From positions 1 through 58,842 of the forward strand of contig NZ_JARVKY010000038.1 of NCBI RefSeq assembly GCF_029813785.1: DNA of 58,842 bases, read 5' to 3'. Positions 17,072 through 25,793 of this stretch are shown one piece after another. How positions within the stretch are numbered: the first letter of the stretch is position 1; each line of letters opens with the position of its first letter. The DNA is from Streptomyces sp. DH41. GTDB taxonomy: Bacteria; Actinomycetota; Actinomycetes; Streptomycetales; Streptomycetaceae. The notes beneath the pieces are model-generated. The model was not told the origin of the DNA, searched no databases, and saw only the letters and a program-made list of their open reading frames with translations. Both the position numbers and the translations under genes were made by a program.

Positions 17072-18151
17072 ATGAGACCACCTTCGAAACTTCCCGCGCT
17101 GCTGCTCGGCAGCGCCCTGATCGCAAGCGTGCTCGGTGTCGGCACCGTCGCCACGGCGGCCGACCCGGTCGGCGCCCCGGCCGCCTCGGCCGGCGCTCAC
17201 ACCGGGCACACGACGGCGGTGTCGCCCCGGGCGTCCGCCGACGATCCCGACGGCGACGGGTACATACCGGCCGTTCCCCCGGTGACCGGCGTGACCCCGT
17301 CCGAGGCCACCCCGCCCCCGCGCTACCACAAGGAGTTCCAGGCCAACTGCGCCGTCACGCACACCGCGCCGGACGACCCGATCGTGTACCCGGGGCAGCC
17401 GGGCAAGTCGCACGACCACACCTTCATGGGCAACACGACGACGAACGCCGGCAGTACGACGGCGAGCCTCTACGGCGGCGACACCACCTGTCTCGCGCCG
17501 GCCGACGCCTCCGCGTACTGGATGCCGTCCCTGTACAGGGGGGACGAGAAGATCCTCCCCGTCGGCCCGCAGGTCATCTACTACAAGGCCGGTGTCACCG
17601 ACTACACCAGTGTGCGGCCCTTCCCCAAGGGACTGCGCTACGTCGTCGGCAGCCCCATGCAGAGCGCCCAGGAGTTCCGCGATCACAAGGGTTTCGTCGA
17701 GGGCTGGGAGTGCGGTGACAGCTTCTTCAACGTCGACATCCCGGCGAGCTGCCCGAGTCGGCCCGACGTCCAGCTCAACATCCGTTTCCAGGCGCCGAGT
17801 TGCTGGAACGGCAAGCACCTCGACACGCCCGACCACAAGAGTCACATGGCCTACCCGGTCGTCAAACCCGGCACCAACGACAACATGTGCCCGGCCTCCC
17901 ACCCGGTCGCCCTGCCGATGATCGAGTTCAAGATGGCATTCCCGGTCAACGGCGACATGAGCGACGTCCGCCTGGCCAGTGGACGCGGCTACTCCTTCCA
18001 CTACGACTTCTTCAACGCCTGGGAGGAGCGGACCCTGAAGGCACTGGTGGACCACTGCATCGTGGGCGGCCTCCAGTGCGACACCCGCGGCTACGACCAG
18101 AACCACCCGGAGCGCGGCGCGGTGCTGAACGCGGACCACCGTCTGCCCTGA
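17072..18151 (+). CDS. Secreted DUF1996 protein
   Basis: 359 residues with a signal peptide (LLLGSALIASVLGVGTVATA), a low-complexity Ala/Pro linker to about residue 85, and a single DUF1996 domain. Conserved features seen are FQANCAVTHTAPDDPIVYPG, the HDHTFMGN motif, WMPSLYRG, CWNGKHLDTPDHKSHMAYP and HYDFFNAW. Several His, Asp and Cys residues recur in metal-site-like clusters (SHDH, DHKSHM). The family is known from fungi and actinobacteria, often with wall- or glycan-binding modules, but I know of no proven activity. ATG at 17072 follows CAGGAGG. Its place among secreted glycan enzymes suggests glycan binding or cleavage. Confidence 0.85.
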   Translation: MRPPSKLPALLLGSALIASVLGVGTVATAADPVGAPAASAGAHTGHTTAVSPRASADDPDGDGYIPAVPPVTGVTPSEATPPPRYHKEFQANCAVTHTAPDDPIVYPGQPGKSHDHTFMGNTTTNAGSTTASLYGGDTTCLAPADASAYWMPSLYRGDEKILPVGPQVIYYKAGVTDYTSVRPFPKGLRYVVGSPMQSAQEFRDHKGFVEGWECGDSFFNVDIPASCPSRPDVQLNIRFQAPSCWNGKHLDTPDHKSHMAYPVVKPGTNDNMCPASHPVALPMIEFKMAFPVNGDMSDVRLASGRGYSFHYDFFNAWEERTLKALVDHCIVGGLQCDTRGYDQNHPERGAVLNADHRLP

Positions 18152-18165
18152 CCCGGCCGGTTCCC

Positions 18166-18208
18166 AGGGGCCTGACCACCCGCTCGGCGCGGGCGCCGTC
18201 GGGCCCCT
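18166..18208 (+). terminator. Putative terminator after the DUF1996 gene
   Basis: AGGGGCCTGAC pairs with GTCGGGCCCCT through ten of eleven positions across a GC-rich loop that can itself fold. It starts 14 bases after the stop and lies upstream of the GH3 promoter. Confidence 0.45.
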
Positions 18209-18252
18209 TCCGCTGCCCGCGCACCCCCGTCCGCCGACGGCCCGGGGAGGGC

Positions 18253-18300
18253 TTGACGGAAGGGAGAAGCTCGTCGAATGGTTGGGAGAGCGCTCTCCCA
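18253..18300 (+). promoter_or_regulatory. Promoter and perfect LacI-type operator of the GH3 gene
   Basis: TTGACG at 18253 could be a -35 element, with GAATGG/AATGGT 17-18 bp later as a weak -10. Immediately downstream, TGGGAGAGCGCTCTCCCA (18283-18300) is an 18-bp perfect palindrome ending 29 bases before the ATG. Order and spacing match the site before the beta-helix gene, indicating one regulon. Confidence 0.75.
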
Positions 18301-18329
18301 GACCGGTGGGCGCGGGAAGTGGGGCGGGA

Positions 18330-20762
18330 ATGGACGACGAGACACTCGACCGGCTCATCGGCGGGCTGAGCCTCGAACAGAAGGTGCGCCTGCTCACCGG
18401 CGCGACGACCTGGCGCACCGCCGGCGAGCCCGGGATCGGGCTGCGGGAGATGGTGACCTCGGACGGGCCGGCCGGGGTGCGTGGCGAGGCATGGGACGAG
18501 CGGCGCACCTCGGTCCTGCTGCCCTCCGCCTCCGCGCTGGGCGCGATGTGGGACGAGGAGCTGGTGGAGCGGCTCGGGGGCCTGCTCGCCACCGAGGCCG
18601 CCCGCAAGGGCGTCGACGTGGTGCTGGCCCCCACGCTCAACCTCCACCGGAGTTCGCTGGGCGGCCGGCACTTCGAGTGCTTCTCCGAGGACCCGGAACT
18701 CACCGGCCGTACCGGTGCCGCGCTGGTCCGGGGCGTCCAGGCCCTCGGGGTGGCGGCCACCGCCAAGCACTACGTCGGCAACGACTCCGAGACCGACCGG
18801 CTGACCGTCGACGTCCGGGTGTCCGAACGCACCCTGCGAGAGGTGTACCTCGCCCCCTTCGAGGCGGCCGTCGAGGCCGGCGTGTGGCTCGTCATGGCGG
18901 GCTACAACGCCGTCGGCGGCACGACCATGACGGCCAGCCCGCTCCTGGCGGAACCCCTCAAGGAGGAATGGGGGTTCGACGGAGTCGTCGTCTCCGACTG
19001 GGCGGCCGTGCGCACCACCGTGGAGACCGGTCGCGCCGCGCTCGACCTGGCGATGCCGGGCCCGGACAGTCCCTGGGGCGGGGCGCTGGTGCGGGCGGTG
19101 AAGGACGGCCTGGTCCCCGAGGAGGCGGTCGACGACAAGGTGCGCCGGCTGCTCCGCCTCGCCGGCCGCGTGGGCGCGCTGGAACCGCGCCGCCCACGCC
19201 GGGCGCCGATAACGTCGTCCAGGGACACCCGGGCGCTGCTGCGCGGTGCCGTCAGCGCCGGTTCGGTCCTGCTGCGCAACAGCGCCGTCCTGCCGCTCGA
19301 CCCCGCCGGGCTGTCCACCGTCGCGGTCGTCGGCGTGCACGCCGCGTCCCCGCGCGTCCAGGGAGGCGGCAGCGCGGGCGTCTTCTGCTCCGACGTGGTC
19401 ACCCCGCTGGCCGGCATCCGTGCCCGTCTGCGGGGCCGGGCGCGGGTGGTGTACGAGCCCGGTCCGTCACCAGAGGCACCGCCGGCCCCCCTCGGCACGG
19501 ACCGGTGCACCGACCCGGTTTCGGGCGCCCCCGGCGTACTGCTGCGCGTGCTGGACGCGGCGGGGCGGGAGCTGTACGCGGAACACCGGCTCTCGGGCCG
19601 GCAGCTGGAGCCGGACCTGCCCCCCGGCGCCCACACGGTGGAGATCGGCGCCGTGCTGCGCGCCCATCAGCCGGGAGAGTGGACGTTCGGCGTCGGAGGC
19701 TTCGGACGCATGACGCTCACCGTCGACGACCGCACGCTCCTGGACGGGGAGTTCCCCGGTGACACGGACGACCCGGCCGTCGTCCACGTCAACCCGCCCC
19801 TGCGCACGGCACGGACGGTACTGACCGCCGGGCGCCCCGTACACGTGGTGGCCCGGCGCGAACTGGTGCCCGGACGCGGACGCGCCACCGTCGTCGCCGC
19901 GGCTCCGCCGGAACCCGACCCGGCGAGCGCGCTGGAGGACGCGGTGCGGGCGGCCCGGGACGCCGACGCCGCGATCGTGGTCGTCGGCACCACCGAGCAC
20001 GGCGAGACCGAAGGCTACGACCGCGCCGGCCTGTCGCTCGGAGGGCACCAGGACGAACTGGTCCGCGCGGTGGCCGCCGCGAACCCGCGCACGGTCGTGG
20101 TCGTCAACAGCGGCGGTCCCGTCGAGCTGCCCTGGCGCCGGGAAGCGGGCGCCGTACTGCTCACCTGGTTCCCCGGCCAGGAGGCCGGCGCGGGGCTGGC
20201 CGACGTCCTGTTCGGCCTCGCCGAGCCCGGCGGCCGGCTCCCCACCACCTGGGCGGCGTCCCTGTCGGACGCACCCGTCACCCGTACCCGGCCGGTCGAC
20301 GGCCGGCTCGACTACGCCGAGGGACCGCACATCGGCCACCGGGCGTGGCTGCGGACCGGAGGCGAGCCCGCCTACTGGTTCGGCCACGGACTCGGCTACA
20401 CGACGTGGGAGTACACGGCCGTGGACGCTCCCGCGCACGTCGCGGCGGGCGAACCCTTCACGGTTCGGGTGACGGTGCGCAACACCGGTACCCGCGCCGG
20501 GCGCGAGGTCGTGCAGGTCTACCTGGCCCGTCCCGGTTCGGCGGTGGAACGTCCGGTGCGCTGGTTCGCCGGATACGCGGCTGTTCGGGCGGAGGCGGGC
20601 CGGACGGCGAGTGCCGAGGTGGTGGTGGGCCCGCGCGCCCTGCGGCACTGGTCGGAGAGGGACCACGGCTGGGCCACGGAGCCCGGCCCCTACCGGCTCA
20701 TGGTGGGCAGGTCGGCGGGGGACACGCGGTGGGAGGGGAGGGTCACGGTCAGCGGCCCCTGA
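18330..20762 (+). CDS. Cytoplasmic GH3 beta-glucosidase/beta-xylosidase-like enzyme
   Basis: 810 residues without a signal peptide, so it acts on imported oligosaccharides. The N-terminal GH3 barrel contains KHYVGNDSETDR and VVVSDWAAVRTT, with the nucleophile Asp223. The second GH3 domain has SAGSVLLRNSAVLPL, and a segment at about 385-500 inserted in it resembles a PA14 domain (GEWTFGVGGFGRMTLTVDD). The C-terminal Fn3-like domain contains FGHGLGYTTWEY and VRVTVRNTGTRAGREVVQVY. ATG at 18330 (MDDETLDRLIGGLSLEQKV) is chosen because the operator at 18283-18300 would otherwise lie inside the gene. Expected reaction: removal of terminal beta-linked sugars; the exact sugar cannot be read from sequence. 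Confidence 0.92.
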   Translation: MDDETLDRLIGGLSLEQKVRLLTGATTWRTAGEPGIGLREMVTSDGPAGVRGEAWDERRTSVLLPSASALGAMWDEELVERLGGLLATEAARKGVDVVLAPTLNLHRSSLGGRHFECFSEDPELTGRTGAALVRGVQALGVAATAKHYVGNDSETDRLTVDVRVSERTLREVYLAPFEAAVEAGVWLVMAGYNAVGGTTMTASPLLAEPLKEEWGFDGVVVSDWAAVRTTVETGRAALDLAMPGPDSPWGGALVRAVKDGLVPEEAVDDKVRRLLRLAGRVGALEPRRPRRAPITSSRDTRALLRGAVSAGSVLLRNSAVLPLDPAGLSTVAVVGVHAASPRVQGGGSAGVFCSDVVTPLAGIRARLRGRARVVYEPGPSPEAPPAPLGTDRCTDPVSGAPGVLLRVLDAAGRELYAEHRLSGRQLEPDLPPGAHTVEIGAVLRAHQPGEWTFGVGGFGRMTLTVDDRTLLDGEFPGDTDDPAVVHVNPPLRTARTVLTAGRPVHVVARRELVPGRGRATVVAAAPPEPDPASALEDAVRAARDADAAIVVVGTTEHGETEGYDRAGLSLGGHQDELVRAVAAANPRTVVVVNSGGPVELPWRREAGAVLLTWFPGQEAGAGLADVLFGLAEPGGRLPTTWAASLSDAPVTRTRPVDGRLDYAEGPHIGHRAWLRTGGEPAYWFGHGLGYTTWEYTAVDAPAHVAAGEPFTVRVTVRNTGTRAGREVVQVYLARPGSAVERPVRWFAGYAAVRAEAGRTASAEVVVGPRALRHWSERDHGWATEPGPYRLMVGRSAGDTRWEGRVTVSGP

Positions 20763-21039
20763 CAAGTGGTGGGGGCGGTCCAGGACACGCGTTCGCCGGG
20801 CCGCGACACCGGGCCGGGGCCCGCGCGGTGCCGCGGGGAACCTCCCCGGGCGCCGCGCTCTCGGCCGGTGTCCGGGCAACACGTGGCCCGCGGTGGTGGC
20901 CGACCGCGCACGGGGCCCGAGCTCGACGCGTGCACGGGAACGCCACTCGAAGCGGCGGCAGACATGGGACACGGCCGGTCCGGCTGCCCCCGGAGAGCTC
21001 CATCGAGGCCGCAGGTACCGCACACCGTGCTCACCGTGC

Positions 21040-22362
21040 TCACCGCACCGAGCGTTCCCGCAGGGCAGTACGCCACGCCGGGTCCTGTTCCACCGCTTCG
21101 GCCTCCTCCGGTCGGCCGCCGCGCGCGAAGAAGCCGGCGAGCGGCAGGACCGCGGCGCCCACGGTGACGGCGTCCGGCCCCAGGGTGCCGAGGTCGATGC
21201 GGACCCGGGCGGCCGGGTGGGCGAGGGCGTACGACGTGGCGTGGGCCGTCACCGAGTCCAGAAAGCGCCGCCCGAGCTGCAGTCCGGCCCAGCCACCGAC
21301 CAGGATGCGTTCGGGCTGGAAGAGGTTGATCAGGTCGGAGAACCCGGCGCCGAGGTACTCGGCGGTCTCCTCCAGGACGGCGAGGGCCGTGGCATCGGGC
21401 TCCGGGCCGGTCCCTGCCGCGTCCGGATCCGGGTACGCGGCCGCGAGCATCGCGGTGAGCGCGGTCTCCTCGTCCGCGCCCGCGGGCGGCCGCCCGCCCG
21501 CCTCCGCCCAGCGTTGGAGCAACGCCTCCGCGCCCGCGTACGCCTCCAGACAGCCGAGGGCGCCGCAGCGGCACCGGCGCCCGCGTACCCGCACCGTCAG
21601 ATGCCCCCACTCCACGGCCCGGGCCGGACCCATGTCGTCACCGACGACGCAGGCGCCGACGCCGGAGCCGAAGAGCACCACCGCCACGTTCTGCGCGCCC
21701 CGGCCGGCGCCGAACCACATCTCCGCCTGGCCCAGCGTCTTGGCGCCGTTGTCGATGTAGTACGGCACGGTCTCGGGCAGGATCCTGGACTCGCGCAGCA
21801 GCCGCTCCAGGGGAACGGCGTCCCAGCCGATCGTCTGGCCGTGCACGACGGCGCCGTCCTCCGGGGCCCTGGCGACGATGCCCGGCACTCCGATGCCGAC
21901 GCCGAGCAGCCGCTCCGCCGCTATGCCGGCCTCGTCCAGCACCTCGCGTATGCCCTCGCGCAGGTGTGTCACGACGACGCCGACGTCGTAGCGGTCGAGG
22001 CGGCTCGGACCGTCGGTCTCCAGCGGTTTCTCGGCTCGTGCCAGCTCGGTGAGGGCGAGGTCGAAGAGTTCGATCCGCACCCGGGTCTCGCCGATGTCGA
22101 CGCCGATCATGTACCCGCTCCCCGCGCTGACGCGCAGCAGGGTGCGGGGCCGGCCACCGGCCGAGTCGACACTGCCCGCCTCCTCCACCAGCCCTTCGGC
22201 GACCAGCTCGGAGACCACGTTGCTCACCGAGCCCGAACTCAGCCCGGTGGCCGGCCCCAGGGAGAACCGGCTGAGCGGGCCGTCGAAATACAACCGTTGC
22301 AATACCGCGGTGCGATTCTCCCGCCGCAGGTCACGCACTGTACGGCCACTGCGCACTTTCAC
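21040..22362 (-). CDS. ROK-family transcriptional regulator
   Basis: About 440 residues. A winged-helix N-terminus (TVRDLRRENRTAVLQRLYFD, then LSRFSLGPATGLSSGSVSNV) is followed by a sugar-kinase-like ROK domain with the nucleotide loop GVDIGETRVRIE and the zinc motif CRCGALGCLEAYAG. The family includes XylR, NagC and streptomycete ROK regulators that bind sugars or sugar phosphates. The frame opens at a GTG at 22389, but GTG at 22362 has AGGGG five bases upstream and starts closer to the conserved region. It is divergent from the sugar ABC operon, so it probably controls that operon and itself from the shared 180-bp region. Confidence 0.88.
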   Translation of the reverse strand: MKVRSGRTVRDLRRENRTAVLQRLYFDGPLSRFSLGPATGLSSGSVSNVVSELVAEGLVEEAGSVDSAGGRPRTLLRVSAGSGYMIGVDIGETRVRIELFDLALTELARAEKPLETDGPSRLDRYDVGVVVTHLREGIREVLDEAGIAAERLLGVGIGVPGIVARAPEDGAVVHGQTIGWDAVPLERLLRESRILPETVPYYIDNGAKTLGQAEMWFGAGRGAQNVAVVLFGSGVGACVVGDDMGPARAVEWGHLTVRVRGRRCRCGALGCLEAYAGAEALLQRWAEAGGRPPAGADEETALTAMLAAAYPDPDAAGTGPEPDATALAVLEETAEYLGAGFSDLINLFQPERILVGGWAGLQLGRRFLDSVTAHATSYALAHPAARVRIDLGTLGPDAVTVGAAVLPLAGFFARGGRPEEAEAVEQDPAWRTALRERSVR

Positions 22363-22413
22363 CCTGTCCCCTCGCTCCGAAGTCGTCACCGCAACTTACC
22401 TGTGGCCGAGCTC

Positions 22414-22460
22414 TTGACGCGCTCTTCCACCTGAAGCTTAACTCACATCCTAAATTAAGC
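22414..22460 (+). promoter_or_regulatory. Promoter and AT-rich inverted repeat of the sugar ABC operon
   Basis: TTGACG (22414) and TTAACT (22438) are 18 bp apart and could form the operon promoter. GCTTAA (22436) and TTAAGC (22455) form a 6-bp inverted repeat with a 13-bp spacer overlapping the -10. The AT-rich repeat in GC-rich DNA, between the ROK gene and the transporter, makes it a candidate ROK operator. Confidence 0.45.
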
Positions 22461-22543
22461 CGTGGCGGTTTGAGGGGCGCAGAGCGCTGCCCCGGCCCGC
22501 CTCCACGAGCGATCTCGTCACCTCCCGGAAGGCCTCTGGAGTC

Positions 22544-23860
22544 ATGCGCAGAATCAGAGCCACAGCCGTCGGCGCCGTCACCCTCTCGTTCGCCCTCACC
22601 CTGGCGGCCTGCGGTGGGGGGTCGACCGGCACCGAAGGTTCCAACGAGCAGCCGAAGACCCTTACTTACTGGGCCTCGAACCAGGGCGCGAACCTGGAGG
22701 TGGACAAGAAGGTCCTCCAGCCGGAGCTCGACAAGTTCGAGAAGGAGACGGGCATCGAGGTGAAGCTGGAGGTGGTGCCCTGGGGGGACCTCCTCAACCG
22801 CATCCTCACCGCCACCACCTCCGGACAGGGCCCGGACGTCCTCAACATCGGCAACACCTGGAGCGCGTCGCTCCAGGCCGGCGGCGCCCTGCTGCCCTGG
22901 GACGCGGAGAACTTCGAGGTGATCGGCGGCAAGGACCGCTTCGTGGAGTCCGCACTCGGCTCCACCGGCGTCCAGGGCCAGGACCCGGCCGCCGTGCCGC
23001 TGTACTCCATGGCCTACGCGCTCTACTACAACAAGAAGATGTTCGCCGACGCCGGCATCGAGAAGCCGCCGGCGACCTGGGAGGAGCTGGCCGAGACCGG
23101 CAAGAAGCTCTCCAAGGACGGCAAGTGGGGGCTGGGCGCCGAGGGCTCCAACCTGTCGAACAACATCCACCAGGTCTTCGTCCTCGCCAAGCAGCACGGC
23201 GCGGACTTCTTCAGCGCCGACGGCAAGGCCGACTTCACGTCCGACGGCGCGGTGGCGGCGGTGAAGCAGTACGTCGACCTGATGGCCAAGGACAAGGTCG
23301 TCGCGCCGGGCAACGCCGAGTACGCGCAGAACCAGTCCCTGAGCGACTTCGCCAAGGACAAGACGGCCATGGTGCTGTGGCAGACCGCGTCGGCCACCTT
23401 CAAGTCGCAGGGCATGAACGAGGACGAGTGGGGCGTCGCCCCCGCCCCCGTGCAGTCCGGCGAGCCCGGCCCGGGCAAGGCCACCAACTCCATGGTCGCC
23501 GGCATCAACATGGCCGTCTTCAAGAACACCAAGAACATCGACGGCGCCAAGAAGTTCGTGAAGTTCATGACCAGTGACGAGGAGCAGGTCATTCTGAACA
23601 AGGCGTACGGTTCCATCCCGCCGGTCAAGGCCGCCCAGCAGGACCCGGCCTTCAACACCCCGGCGCTCTCCGTGCTCAGGGACACCCTCGCCACCAGCGC
23701 CACGGCGCTGCCGCAGGTCCCCGAGGAGTCGCAGTTCGAGACCGTCGTCGGCACCGCCGTCAAGGAACTCTTCGTCGACGCCGCCGCCGGCCGTGCGGTG
23801 ACCACCGCGTCAGTGCGGGCGGCGCTCGAGAAGGCCCAGCAGCAGATGCCCAAGAAGTGA
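22544..23860 (+). CDS. Sugar ABC transporter substrate-binding lipoprotein
   Basis: 438 residues. A signal peptide ends in the lipobox LTLAACGGG, and the mature protein has the bilobed carbohydrate-binding pattern of family 1 solute-binding proteins: LTYWASNQGANLE, GIEVKLEVVPWGDLLNRILT, QGPDVLNIGNTW, PLYSMAYALYYNKKMFADAG, TWEELAETGKKL and FVKFMTSDEEQ. It captures an oligosaccharide outside the membrane and delivers it to the two permeases encoded next. ATG at 22544 has GGAG close upstream. The stop overlaps the GTG of the next gene by four bases (GTGA), so the genes are coupled. The ligand is not readable; a beta-linked glucan oligomer is suggested by context. Confidence 0.92.
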   Translation: MRRIRATAVGAVTLSFALTLAACGGGSTGTEGSNEQPKTLTYWASNQGANLEVDKKVLQPELDKFEKETGIEVKLEVVPWGDLLNRILTATTSGQGPDVLNIGNTWSASLQAGGALLPWDAENFEVIGGKDRFVESALGSTGVQGQDPAAVPLYSMAYALYYNKKMFADAGIEKPPATWEELAETGKKLSKDGKWGLGAEGSNLSNNIHQVFVLAKQHGADFFSADGKADFTSDGAVAAVKQYVDLMAKDKVVAPGNAEYAQNQSLSDFAKDKTAMVLWQTASATFKSQGMNEDEWGVAPAPVQSGEPGPGKATNSMVAGINMAVFKNTKNIDGAKKFVKFMTSDEEQVILNKAYGSIPPVKAAQQDPAFNTPALSVLRDTLATSATALPQVPEESQFETVVGTAVKELFVDAAAGRAVTTASVRAALEKAQQQMPKK

Positions 23861-24870
23861 GCACGGACACCGCCATGACTACCACCGCTGCCCTGAACGC
23901 AGGCGAGCGGACGGCACGGAAGGACGACCCCGGGGCGGCGCCGCGCAGACGCCGTCCCGGGCGGCTGCGCCGCGTCGGGCTGCCGTACCTGCTGCTGCTC
24001 CCCGCACTACTGCTCGAACTACTGGTCCACCTCGTGCCGATGGTGATCGGCATCGTCGTCAGCTTCAAGGAGCTGACCCAGTTCTACATCCGCGACTGGG
24101 GCACCGCCCCCTGGGCCGGCCTCGACAACTACTCCCTGGCAGTCGACTTCGACGCCCCCGTCGGCGAGGCGCTGCTGAGTTCGTTCCTCACCACCTGCCT
24201 GTTCACCGTGCTGTCGGTCGGCCTGTGCTGGCTCATCGGCGTGGCCGCGGCGATCTTCATGCAGGAGACCTTCCGCGGCCGGGGCATCCTGCGCACGCTC
24301 TTTCTCGTCCCGTACGCACTGCCCGTCTACGCCGCCGTCATCACCTGGTCGTTCATGTTCCAGCGGGACAACGGCCTGGTGAACCACGTGCTGCACGACC
24401 AACTGGGCCTCACCGACAGCCCCCCGTTCTGGCTGATCGGCGACAACAGCTTCATCGCCCTGCTCGTCGTCTCGGTGTGGAAGGGCTGGCCCTTCGCCTT
24501 CCTCATCATCATGGCCGGGCTGCAGAACATCCCGAAGGACATCTACGAGGCCGCCGCCCTCGACGGCGCCGGTGTCTGGCAGCAGGTCCGCCGCATCACC
24601 CTGCCGGCACTGCGCCCGGTCAACCAGGTCCTCGTCCTGGTGCTGTTCCTGTGGACCTTCAACGACTTCAACACCCCGTTCGTCCTGTTCGGCAAGGCGG
24701 CACCACAAGCCGCGGACCTGATCTCCATCCACATCTACCAGTCCTCGTTCCAGACCTGGAACTTCGGGACGGGCTCCGCGATGTCGGTGCTGCTGCTCCT
24801 GTTCCTTCTGGTGGTGACGGGCGTCTACCTCTGGTTCACCTCCCGAGGAAGGAAGACCACCGATGCCTAG
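23857..24870 (+). CDS. Sugar ABC transporter permease (MalF type)
   Basis: 337 residues with six predicted membrane helices after a basic, cytoplasmic N-terminus (PRRRRPGRLRRVG). The coupling loop EAAALDGAGVWQQVRRITLP matches the EAA motif that docks the ATPase. The start GTG overlaps the binding-protein stop, and the stop overlaps the next ATG by eight bases. ATG at 23875 (MTTTAAL) is another possible start, but the coupling makes GTG at 23857 attractive. It forms a heterodimer with the following permease. Confidence 0.9.
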   Translation: MSTDTAMTTTAALNAGERTARKDDPGAAPRRRRPGRLRRVGLPYLLLLPALLLELLVHLVPMVIGIVVSFKELTQFYIRDWGTAPWAGLDNYSLAVDFDAPVGEALLSSFLTTCLFTVLSVGLCWLIGVAAAIFMQETFRGRGILRTLFLVPYALPVYAAVITWSFMFQRDNGLVNHVLHDQLGLTDSPPFWLIGDNSFIALLVVSVWKGWPFAFLIIMAGLQNIPKDIYEAAALDGAGVWQQVRRITLPALRPVNQVLVLVLFLWTFNDFNTPFVLFGKAAPQAADLISIHIYQSSFQTWNFGTGSAMSVLLLLFLLVVTGVYLWFTSRGRKTTDA

Positions 24871-25738
24871 CCCAGCCGTCCGCCGGCCCCGCTCCCCGAT
24901 GGCCGCCCCGCGTTCCTTCCTGTGGAGCCGGCGGATCTTCCTGACCCTCCTCACCGTCTTCGTGCTGCTGCCGGTGTACGTGATGATCTCCAGCTCGCTG
25001 AAGCCGCTGGAGGACGTGTCGGGGAAGTTCGCGTGGATCCCCTCGGGCCTCACCGTCCGCCCGTACTTCGACATCTGGGACACGGTCCCGCTGGCCGACT
25101 ACTTCATGAACTCGCTGATCGTGGCCGGTGCGGCGACCGTCTGCTCCGTCACCATCGCCGTGTTCGCGGCCTACGCGGTCAGCCGCTACTCCTTCCGCGG
25201 CAAGCGCCTCTTCACTGTGACGGTGCTGTCGACCCAGATGTTCCCCGGCATCCTGTTCCTGCTGCCGCTGTTCCTCATCTACGTCAACATCGGCAACGCC
25301 ACCGGCATCGCGCTCTTCGGCTCCCGCGGCGGTCTGATCCTCACGTACCTCACCTTCTCGCTGCCCTTCTCCATCTGGATGCTGATCGGATACTTCGACT
25401 CGGTACCCAGAGACCTCGACGAGGCCGCCAAGGTGGACGGCTGCGGGCCGCTCGGCGCCCTGTTCCGGGTCATCGTGCCCGCCGCGATCCCCGGCATCGT
25501 CGCCGTCGCCGTCTACGCGTTCATGACCGCCTGGGGCGAGGTGCTCTTCGCCTCCGTCATGACCAACGAGACCACCCGCACCCTCGCCGTCGGCCTGCAG
25601 GGCTACTCCACCCAGAACGACGTGTACTGGAACCAGATCATGGCCGCCTCACTCGTCGTCAGCCTGCCCGTCGTCGCCGGCTTCCTGCTCCTCCAGCGCT
25701 ACCTCGTCGCCGGCCTCACCGCCGGCGCCGTCAAGTAG
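24863..25738 (+). CDS. Sugar ABC transporter permease (MalG type)
   Basis: 291 residues and six membrane helices. The EAA motif reads DEAAKVDGCGPLGALFRVIVP. YAVSRYSFRGKRLF and TQMFPGILFLLPLFLIYVNIG are typical of MalG-like carbohydrate permeases. It starts inside the preceding gene (ATGCCTAG overlap). No ATP-binding gene follows; streptomycete sugar importers of this class are commonly energised by the shared ATPase MsiK, which is assumed here. Confidence 0.9.
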   Translation: MPSPAVRRPRSPMAAPRSFLWSRRIFLTLLTVFVLLPVYVMISSSLKPLEDVSGKFAWIPSGLTVRPYFDIWDTVPLADYFMNSLIVAGAATVCSVTIAVFAAYAVSRYSFRGKRLFTVTVLSTQMFPGILFLLPLFLIYVNIGNATGIALFGSRGGLILTYLTFSLPFSIWMLIGYFDSVPRDLDEAAKVDGCGPLGALFRVIVPAAIPGIVAVAVYAFMTAWGEVLFASVMTNETTRTLAVGLQGYSTQNDVYWNQIMAASLVVSLPVVAGFLLLQRYLVAGLTAGAVK

Positions 25739-25778
25739 CCGCCGGCTCACACCACCGGCACCCCGTTCCCGCCCACCC

Positions 25779-25793
25779 CAGAGAGGCTCTCTG
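25779..25793 (+). promoter_or_regulatory. Palindrome covering the GH1 ribosome site
   Basis: CAGAGAGGCTCTCTG is a perfect odd palindrome that contains the likely ribosome-binding AGAGAGG and ends on the first base of the GTG start. It could form a small hairpin that limits translation, or be a decayed copy of the LacI operator (GAGAGCGCTCTC) lacking one central base. It may also be chance. Confidence 0.3.

Noticed and set aside
18282..18330. Longer GH3 start at 18282
   Set aside because: It would place the perfect operator inside the coding sequence and adds 16 residues not typical of the family.
14777..18766. 1,329-codon minus-strand frame across the secreted enzyme genes
   Set aside because: Antisense to three genes with clear signal peptides, ribosome sites and catalytic motifs; composition is that of a shadow.
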